NCBI GenBank assembly: GCA_902651635.1
Contig: CACRSC010000056.1
Location: 94,727 to 158,726 of the forward strand
Source of the DNA: Mastigamoeba balamuthi
Lineage: Eukaryota; Evosea; Mastigamoebida; Mastigamoebidae
Length of the DNA: 64,000 nucleotides
Reading direction: 5' to 3'
The stretch's first letter is position 1; each line of letters begins with the position of its first letter. This document shows, one piece after another, positions 57,072 to 64,000 of the stretch. The notes under the pieces are model-generated. The model was given only the letters and a program-made list of their open reading frames with translations, made no database searches and was not told the origin of the DNA. Both the position numbers and the translations under genes were made by a program.

Positions 57072-57976
57072 GCTGCTAGCTTGTCTTCTGAAGCTCTTTT
57101 TGTGTTGTTGTGACGTCCCTGCGCCCCGCGCGCCTTAAATGGTGCAGCCGGCCCAGCGCACCCCGGAAATCTCGTGCACTGTCAGGTTGGAAGTCGGGGA
57201 AATTTGGGTGACCGCTAGTCGAAATCTCCGTGAAATTTCCGGCAAGGGAATATCTGCTCCTTGCCTCAATGTGTGTCGGTAATTTTTCCTGCGGATCTTG
57301 CGTCACCCCGCCGTGCGCTGCTCGCCTGCCCGCCAGGCATCCCTGCCGCTCGCCGCAGACAGAGCCAGCGCAGTGCTTACGGGCGATGGCTGTGCCGCCA
57401 GGGACGGGCACAGAGTTGCAAACAGCTGTCTGGGAGGGAAACAAACAAAACCACAGCAGCAGCAGCAGCAGCAGCAACAACAAAGAGCAGAACAGAGAGC
57501 ACAGCAGGGGACCAGCCAGCCTGCCCCCAGCACGCGCAGGCAGCGGCACAGCGTCTGGCGCCCCCACCAGCTGCGCGTGTGCGGCAGGTGCTGTGCCACG
57601 GAGTGCCCAGCAGCCTGGCTGCCAGGTGCTCTGCGCTCTGCGCTGTTGGTGTTGCACTGCGCGCGCAACAAATCAAAGGACCTCAGCGCACAGCTGCTCA
57701 GAGGAGCAGTGCAGTGCAGAGCAGAGCATAGCGCTGCTGGGCAGACGCAGCACAGCGACACCAGAGACAACGACCCAAGCCACGGCGTGGCCAGCGACCC
57801 AGACAACAGCTCTCCTGCCCCCCTTGTTGTGCTTGTAGCGGTGGCGGGCCCTCTGAGTGCCCCCAGTGGTGCCCCCATTGCTCTCAGTGCTCTCGTTGCT
57901 CTCGCTGCTCTCAGCCCCGCGCGCGCGCGTGCGTGTGTGCCCGCGGCAGCAGCGGCAGCGGCAGAGGAGGGGCCCT
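57072..57976. other. HSP70 upstream region and spacer to the proteasome gene
   Basis: 900 bases. The first 560 repeat 56066-56617, including a CAG/CAA run (about 57450-57485). The rest holds CTCTCAGTGCTCTCGTTGCT repeats and a GCGCGCGCGTGCGTGTG tract. No gene seen. Confidence 0.6.
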
Positions 57977-58715
57977 CAGTAGTCGTCCTTGATGGCGCCC
58001 TCGCCCGAGCCCCACATGCCAGCCGTGTCGAGGGCAAAGGGCTCGCTGATCTCGACGCCCTTGTCCGTCACCTTGCCCACTTGTATCTGCGCAAACGTCG
58101 CATCAGCTGCGCCGCCGAGTCAATTGAGCTGGGCCCCACCTTGTAGAAGGAGCGGGCGTCGCGGAAGAGGAGGACGCGCATGGCGTCGAGGAGGATCTTG
58201 CGGGCGGCGGCCTCGTCGAGGTCGGGGCGCCAGGCAGCGCGGAGCAGGGGGAGGGCCATGTAGAGGCCGTAGCCCGTGGCGCAGACGTCGTCGACCTCGA
58301 CGGCGGTGCCGAGCATGTCGAGGAGGCCCAGCGAGGCCCTGCCGCCCTCGTCGACGCCGGCGACCACGAGGCCGCACCAGTAGGGGTCGCCCTTGCCGCG
58401 CCGCGCGTAGAGCACGCGGTTGAGGTACGTGAAGAGCTCGCGGGGCGCCAGCGCGAAGCCGTCGTCGGCGCAGGCGTCGCGGCGCACCAGCGAGGCCAGC
58501 AGCTCGCGGACGGCCTGCCAGTCGCTGTACTCGCCGCTGGCGCCCACCAGCGTGCGCGCCCCCACGGCCGCCAGCCGCCGCAGGTCCATGAAGCGCGCCA
58601 TGCTCCCGTACGACCCCAGCGTGTCCGCCGCCACCAGCACGCCCCCCGCGTACTTGATCCCCACCACGCTCGACCCCGTCACGATCGGATCCCTGCGGCG
58701 CCACATCGCCCACAT
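57977..58715 (-). CDS. PSMB4: Proteasome subunit beta type 4 (beta-7)
   Basis: Structural, non-catalytic beta subunit of the 20S proteasome. The ATG at 58713-58715 gives MWAMWRRRDPIVTGSSVVG. An ATG three codons later is also possible. It then follows PSMB4 closely: VLVAADTLGSYGSMARF, LVGASGEYSDWQAVRELL, LDMLGTAVEVDD, ATGYGLYMALPLLR and RVLLFRDARSFYK. A 53-base intron (58087-58139, containing TCAATTGAC) joins to VGKVTDKGVEISEPF, and the protein ends AIKDDY. No catalytic N-terminal threonine, as expected for beta-7. The propeptide is very short. Confidence 0.92.
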
Positions 58716-59416
58716 CGCAGCCCGCTCTTTTAGCGATGCGACACGACGGGGGGCTGAGGCGACACGCGAATCCCACCGCCAGCCAGACAGACAGACAGAC
58801 AGACAGACGCAGGGCAACGCGGGGCGTTGCGGCGGGGTGGGGGATGGGGGGCGGGAGAGCGCACGTGGTCCTCTTGTTGGCGTCCATTGCGGCGCGTAGA
58901 ATGGGTGGTTTCGACAACAACAACTATGGCGTTGGAGATACGCCGCTCGCGATCACCAGAGATACGCGTATCTACCCGGCATGGCGACAGCCTCTTCCAG
59001 AACTCAATTTAGTTGGTTCTACCAACTCTGCACGCCGCCCGGCACCACCGCAGTGGGGCTCCGGCGCCAAGTGATCAGTGCCAGAGTGGTTCGTGTTAGC
59101 CTGTGTGAGGCCCACTCGGTGATATTACCATCAGCCGGCTGCTGGGGCTCTGACTCGACGGTCTCCCGAGGATGCCAGCGGGCACACACACATCCTGTCA
59201 AATCCAGGAATCCTGTCGGTGAATCTGCAGGTGGTATCTAGATCTGTCGAGAGATAAATATCTGCTGTGTGGTCGCACAGGGGCTGCCAAGAATAGCCGC
59301 AGCCCGTTAAGCCGCTTGCAGCGGACCCTCCCAGCAGCGCCACGCCTGCCCCGCACGCAGGGCGCCCCCAGCAGACCACCCCCAGCGGCAATCGCGTGCG
59401 CGGGGCCCCGAGCGCG
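58716..59416. promoter_or_regulatory. Divergent promoter region of PSMB4 and the LRR gene
   Basis: 700 bases between opposite start codons. Contains CAGACAGACAGACAGACAGA near 58785-58808, GGAGATACGC at 58934-58943 and a perfect 14-base palindrome AGATACGCGTATCT at 58960-58973. No gene seen. Confidence 0.5.
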
Positions 59417-61461
59417 ATGCGTGCAGGCCGGAGAGCGCCGCCGACCAAGAAGGCCCCGGCCTTCCTGGCCCTCTCGCCCCTCGCCAGCCCCCGGCCCCTC
59501 TCGCCGGCGGCCGCGACGGCCTCGGGGGCCCCGCTGGCCGCAGAGCCCGTGGCGCTCAAGGTGAGCAACCGGCTGGCGCCCGACGCAGACGACGACGACG
59601 TGCTGCCCCAGCTCAACCCCTACGCCAGCACCTGGAACCTCCGAGGCACCCACCAGCACCCCCAGCACCCACGGTGGCCAGGCCGCTCACTCGGGCGCAC
59701 GCGCACACGCACGCACGCACCGCAGACCTCAACATCGGGCGCATGGGGGCCTCGTCGCTGTCGAGCTCGCTGGGGGCCAACAAGAGCGTCAACGTCCTCG
59801 ACCTCAGCTGTGCGCCACCCCGGCAGAGGCGAGACGAGGGGGCGCTGCACTCACAGGGCTGCGCAGGCTGCAAGCTGGGCAACGACGGGGCCGTCGCCAT
59901 CTCGGAGCTGCTGAGGCAGAACAGCGCCATCACGACCCTCAACCTCAGCGGCACGCTCTGCCCCGCACCCGCGGCTGCACCGCCCGACTGACAGAGAGGC
60001 GCCTGCGGGGCAGACAACGGCATCGACAAGCAAGGCGTCCAGGAGATCGCGGAGGCGCTGCGCCAGAACCAGTCGCTGACGACGCTCGACCTCAGCGGTG
60101 CGGCTGCCCACCCGGCAGCAGCGCGGCACCCCTGGCTGACACCCCAGGCGCCCCGCAGACAACTCGCCGGGGCCCTCGGGGGCGGAGCACCTGTCGGCGG
60201 CGCTGCGGACGCACCCGCTGCTGATCCGGCTGAAGCTGGGGGGCGGCACCATCGAGCCCGAGGGCGCCCAGGCGCTGGCCCAGGCCCTCCGCAGCAACAG
60301 CACCCTCACGCAGCTCGACATACAGCGTGCGCGCTACCACTCGCACACTCGCTGGCACCCGCGCGGGCCCACCTTGCCCTCGGCCGCGGCCGCTGCAGTG
60401 AACATGTGCGGGGCGCAGGGGGCCATCGAGCTCGCGGCGTCGCTGCGGGAGAACAGCGTCCTGACACAGCTGGACCTCGGATGTGCGCAGCAGCAGCCAC
60501 ACAGCCGCACAGCCACATCCTCTGCGCGGGACTGACCGCCTCCCTCACTCCCCTCGCTCCCCCCGCTGCCGCAGTCAACAGCATCTCGGACGACGGCATC
60601 GAGCAGCTGGCCGACGCGCTCTTCACCAACGCGTCGCTGCGAAGGCTCGACCTCTACGTGAACTCGCTGACGGCGGCGGGCGCAGAGTACCTCTCCATGG
60701 CCCTGCAGTTCAACGAGACCCTCACGCACCTCGACCTCTCGGGTGCGCCGCCCTCTCTCCCGGGCTCCTCGGCGGCGCCAACGCCCGGCGGCCACAGGGA
60801 ACCGCGTGGGAGACAAGGGGGCGTCGCTGCTGGCGCGGGCGCTGCCCATGAACAAGGCGCTCACACGGCTGGAGCTCTCGGACAACATCGTGGGCACCGA
60901 GGGCGCCGAGGCCCTCGCAGAGGCGCTGCGCCAGAACCGAACCCTCGAGCACCTGGCGCTCAACTGTGCGCGCTGCCAGCCCCAGCGAAGCTCCGCCGCT
61001 GACGCCTGTCGCTGACGTCTGTCGCCCCGGGGCCCTGCGCAGCCAACGTGGTGGAGAACGCCGGGGGTATAGCGCTGATCGCGGCGGTGCGGGTGAACCC
61101 CGTGGTGACGGCGCTGCAGCTGCGGGACAACCAGCTGACGTTCGGCATCTCGTCGCACGTGGAGAAGCTCGTGCGCGAGAACAGCACGCTGGGGGCGCTG
61201 GACCTCTCGGGCAACCCCTTCGAGGACAAGGAGCGCGAGCTGCTGGCGGCGGCCTGCGCGGCGCCCAGCGGGCCGCGGCAGGCGAGGAGGCTGGCGGCCA
61301 TCACGGCGCTCTGCCTGGGCTGCCACAGGATCTGCGGGGCGCACAGCGCGCTGCGCCTGCTCATCACGGCCCCCAACCCCACGGTCACCCGCCAGAGCGT
61401 CCTCAAGCTCGTCGCCCGCTACGCCTTCCCCCTCGTGAGGCTCGCCGTCCACCTCGTGTAG
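59417..61461 (+). CDS. Leucine-rich-repeat protein of the RNI/NLRC3 type
   Basis: Probable protein-interaction scaffold. The ATG at 59417 starts a Pro/Ala-rich leader (MRAGRRAPPTKKAPAFLALS). About ten 28-residue ribonuclease-inhibitor-type repeats follow, of the form GAxxLaxALrxNxxLtxLdLs (GMGASSLSSSLGANKSVNVL; VQEIAEALRQNQSLTTLDL; IEQLADALFTNASLRRLDL; AEALAEALRQNRTLEHLAL). A Cys/Ala-rich C-terminal segment ends LVRLAVHLV. Nearly every repeat is its own exon, with introns at the same position after LDLS and donors GTGCG; a few fit only GC donors (first intron CGAG then GCACCC). Repeat type resembles NLRC3/RanGAP. No NACHT or other catalytic domain. Confidence 0.7.
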
Positions 61462-61685
61462 TTATCCCCTCTCTTCCTCTCTCTTCCCCCCCACTCCCGC
61501 TCCCACTCCACTCCCCCACACGCTCACACGCACGCACTCCCCACCCCGCTCGTCCGCATTCAACTGACTCTATGCCGCTTTGCTGTTTTCCTGCTCCACG
61601 GGCGCATCGCCAGAGGCTAGCACACCATAAACGGCTGCGGCTGTGTTGCCTGCTCTGTCTCTCACGATACAACCGGCCAGGCCAG

Positions 61686-64000
61686 CTAGGGCGTGGCCTT
61701 GAGGATGGCGCCTGCCGAGGACTTCTTCTTTCTGGGGGAGAGCTTCTCTGCCCCGCTGGCCTCGGCTGCGGCGTCTGTCGCTGCGAGGTCTGCGATCCTG
61801 GCGGTCTTGCGCCTGCCGTCCCTGCCGTCCCTGCCGTCGCTCGAGTTGGAGCGCGACCGCGAGCGCCCCGCCTTCCTGTGGCGGTGCCTGGGCGTCTTCT
61901 GGGCGCCCGGGGCCTCGGGGGCGGCCTCGACGACGTAGCCCGGGGGCGGCAGGCCCGAGAGGCGCACCTCGTGGGCCTGCGGGGCGCGGGCGCACTTGAT
62001 CTTGTTGGCGTCGGCGCCTGCGCACTGGGCGTCGAGGAGGGCGCGCAGGGCGGCCTGGATGGCGGGCCAGTCGGGGCGGGCCTCGGGGTCCTGGGCCCAG
62101 CAGGCCTCGATGAGGCGCACGTACTCTGCGGGGGCGCTGCTCTCGGCGCCGTCGAAGCGCGGGCGGTCGCCGGCAGCCACGCGGTCGGGGACCTCCCAGA
62201 GGTTCTCGCCCTCCCAGGGCTCGCGGCGGGTGAGCAGCGACCAGAGCGTCAGGCCGAAGGCGTAGACGTCGACCTTGCCCGAGTAGCGCTGGCGGGCCGC
62301 GAGCTCCGGGGCCATGAAGGCGGGGGTGCCGCGGCAGGTCTGCAGGAGGGCCTGGCGGACGTCGAGGACGCTCCTGCTGGCGCTGAAGTCGCCGACCTTG
62401 CAGTTGACCTGCTCGCGGAGGCGCAGCGAGACGACGAAGACGTTGGAGGGCTTGAGGTCGCGGTGCACGACGCCCAGCGAGTGCAGCAGCGCCATGGCCT
62501 CGCAGACGTCGCGCGCCATCTTGAGCTGCAGCGCCAGCGGCACCACGTAGCGCCGCGCGGCCTCGCGCAGCGTCCTGTGCGGCAGCAGCTCCGTGCACAC
62601 GCACAGCTTGCCGGGCACCCGCGAGGCCCCCACGAACTCCACCACGTAGGGGCTCCGCAGCGTCTTGTACAGCTGCACGTGCGCCTCGAACTCGGCCAGC
62701 TGCTCCGCGCTCATCTTGTCCTGCGACCACAGGATCTGCACGGCCACCTCCCGCCTCCTGTACTCGGCCCGGTACACCGCCCTGTGCCCCGTGGTCAGCG
62801 CCCAGTCCGCCCCCAGCGAGAGCGTGCGCACCCGCTGGAGCCGCTGCCGATGGGCTTGGGCTCGACGACGAGGTCGTCGGGGTCGACCCACTCGGAGATG
62901 GCGCCGTCGAGGGCGAGGCGCACGTGGGCGACGCAGAGGGGCCGCGAGGACGTGTCGCGGATGTCCGAGCCCGCGCGGACCTCGACGCGGACCCTGCGGC
63001 GCACGCGGGTCGTGTAGCGCAGCACAAACTGGAAGCTGAGCTCCACGCCGTAGCCCGGGCTGATGCAGATGGCCCCGGGCTTGGCCACCAGCGCGAACAC
63101 GTGGGCGCCGTCGGGCACCAGCGTCCGCACGCAGACGGGCCCCGCCGTGTGGTTGGTCACCGTCAGCACGTCGCCCAGCGGCGTCCCCACGGCCGCTGCG
63201 CCCTCGGCCGCCACGCCGAAGCTCAGCGCCGCCTTGTCGATCTCCACGTCGGTGCCCTCGAACGTCGACACGTCCCCGGCCTCGGCGCCGTCCGCGGCCT
63301 CGTCCTCGGGCGGCCACGTCTCTGCCGGCGTGTCCAGCAGCCGCTCGCGGGCCGCCCGTCGCCTGCGGAGCAGCAGAAGCGCGGCGACGGGCAGCGCCCC
63401 CACGGCCACGCTGCCAACGACCGTCGCCGCGGCCGCGATGCCGGCGACGGCGCCGCCAGAGAGCGGGTCCGTGACGGTGTAGTACGTGGCGACGAAGCCG
63501 CGGCCGACGTTGGAGTAGTCGGCGCCGAGGACGATCGTCAGCGACCGCGCGCTGAACTCGCGGACGGGCGGCGCGGCCGAGCCGACGAGGACCGCCGCCG
63601 CGAGGCCGTCGGCGCGGTCGCCGATGACGACCGAGAGCGTGTCGCCGAGGCCGAGGTCGAGGAGCTCGAAGCTGAGCGCGATGCGGTCGTAGGAGCCCGG
63701 GGGCCGTATGCGCCAGACGCAGTGCGTGTAGGCCATGTAGAGCATCTGCCCCTCGGCGCCCCCGCGCAGCGCCGCGGCGTCGCTCGACAGGCGCCCCGAG
63801 GCGCCCCGCAGGACGACGCCCTCGGGGTCGCAGCCGTGCGAGCAGTCGGACCAGTAGAAGTAGCCGCTGCAGCGGCAGGTCCCGTTGACGCACGTGCCGT
63901 GCCCCGAGCACGCGCCCTCCCGCCCTGCCACGCACGCGCTGCCCGCGGCATGCCCGCCGCAGCGCTCCCATGGAAGCACCTCGAGCGCCGTCCTTCCCAT
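61686..64000 (-). CDS. EGF-CUB receptor with cytoplasmic TKL-like kinase domain, 5' partial
   Basis: Predicted cell-surface receptor. In order from the window edge: an EGF-like module (CSGHGTCVNGTCRCSGYF), a CUB-like domain (HCVWRIRPPGSYDRIALSFE ... GRGFVATYY), a TM (about 63360-63440), an Ig/MSP-like domain (DVLTVTNHTAGPVCV), then the kinase. A 54-base intron (GTGCGC donor, CTGAC branch site) restores the glycine loop IGSGSSGAVYRAEY. HRDLKPSNVFV, GDFSASR (DFS instead of DFG), GTPAFMAPEL and DVYAFGLTLWSLL are present. The beta-3 lysine position reads VAVQIL, a glutamine (codon CAG). It may be a pseudokinase or use another lysine. The C-terminal tail is basic and Ser-rich. An ATG sits exactly at 63998-64000, but no signal peptide precedes EGF, so the gene very likely continues outside. 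Confidence 0.75.
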   Translation of the reverse strand, partial: GKDGARGASMGALRRACRGQRVRGRAGGRVLGARHVRQRDLPLQRLLLLVRLLARLRPRGRRPAGRLGAPVERRRGAARGRRGADALHGLHALRLAHTAPGLLRPHRAQLRAPRPRPRRHALGRHRRPRRRPRGGGPRRLGRAARPRVQRAVADDRPRRRLLQRRPRLRRHVLHRHGPALWRRRRRHRGRGDGRWQRGRGGAARRRASAAPQATGGPRAAAGHAGRDVAARGRGRGRRRGRGRVDVRGHRRGDRQGGAELRRGGRGRSGRGDAAGRRADGDQPHGGARLRADAGARRRPRVRAGGQARGHLHQPGLRRGAQLPVCAALHDPRAPQGPRRGPRGLGHPRHVLAAPLRRPRAPRPRRRHLRVGRPRRPRRRAQAHRQRLQRVRTLSLGADWALTTGHRAVYRAEYRRREVAVQILWSQDKMSAEQLAEFEAHVQLYKTLRSPYVVEFVGASRVPGKLCVCTELLPHRTLREAARRYVVPLALQLKMARDVCEAMALLHSLGVVHRDLKPSNVFVVSLRLREQVNCKVGDFSASRSVLDVRQALLQTCRGTPAFMAPELAARQRYSGKVDVYAFGLTLWSLLTRREPWEGENLWEVPDRVAAGDRPRFDGAESSAPAEYVRLIEACWAQDPEARPDWPAIQAALRALLDAQCAGADANKIKCARAPQAHEVRLSGLPPPGYVVEAAPEAPGAQKTPRHRHRKAGRSRSRSNSSDGRDGRDGRRKTARIADLAATDAAAEASGAEKLSPRKKKSSAGAILKATP

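Noticed and set aside
63998-64000. ATG at the window edge as the true start of the receptor kinase
   Set aside because: No signal peptide lies between it and the EGF module, which a receptor with this ectodomain needs. The gene most likely continues beyond the window.

Overview
The window is nuclear DNA of a unicellular eukaryote. It is mostly GC-rich, packed with intron-bearing genes on both strands, and carries HIRA, a proteasome beta subunit, cytosolic HSP70 ending in EEVD, and ARMC2, a protein otherwise known from flagellated cells. The lineage cannot be named from the sequence. Introns are short (about 45-110 bases). They mostly use a GTGCG-type donor and a CTGAC/TTGAY branch site, and an unusual number appear to use a GC donor.

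Layout. 1-3658 (+): a class III nucleotidyl cyclase with two cyclase domains, cut by the window start. 3.8-34 kb: a tandem family of receptor-type cyclic-nucleotide phosphodiesterases (seven complete genes, plus partial ones at assembly joins). Each has a signal peptide, an ectodomain resembling the bacterial TctC/Bug solute-binding proteins, one membrane helix, and a class I PDE catalytic domain. HIRA (7.2-10.4 kb) and an AT-richer gene-poor stretch (10.4-12.5 kb) interrupt the array. 33-37.3 kb: thymidine kinase, present as one complete and two partial copies around two single-N joins. 37.8-43 kb: an MRH-domain membrane protein and ARMC2. 43.6-48.4 kb: a CH-LRR-PP2C phosphatase. 48.9-50.3 kb: an F-box/LRR protein. 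51.5-53.2 kb: an unrecognised membrane protein. 54-57.1 kb: HSP70, plus a duplicated 5' part. 58-58.7 kb: proteasome beta-7. 59.4-61.5 kb: an LRR protein whose repeats match its exons. 61.7-64 kb: an EGF-CUB receptor with a TKL-like kinase domain, cut by the window end.

How it fits together. The cyclase would make cAMP (or cGMP), and the neighbouring receptor PDEs would destroy it on the inner face of the same membrane, possibly gated by small extracellular ligands such as carboxylates. The PDE catalytic exons are nearly identical between copies while sensors and linkers differ, as expected of a chemosensory array whose effector is kept uniform by gene conversion.

Caution. Five single N characters (16323, 33423, 36282, 51631, 56618) each sit exactly between two near-copies of the same 1-1.8 kb sequence. 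These apparent tandem duplications are probably unmerged overlapping contig ends (haplotypes), although a real gap inside a tandem array is possible at the first.
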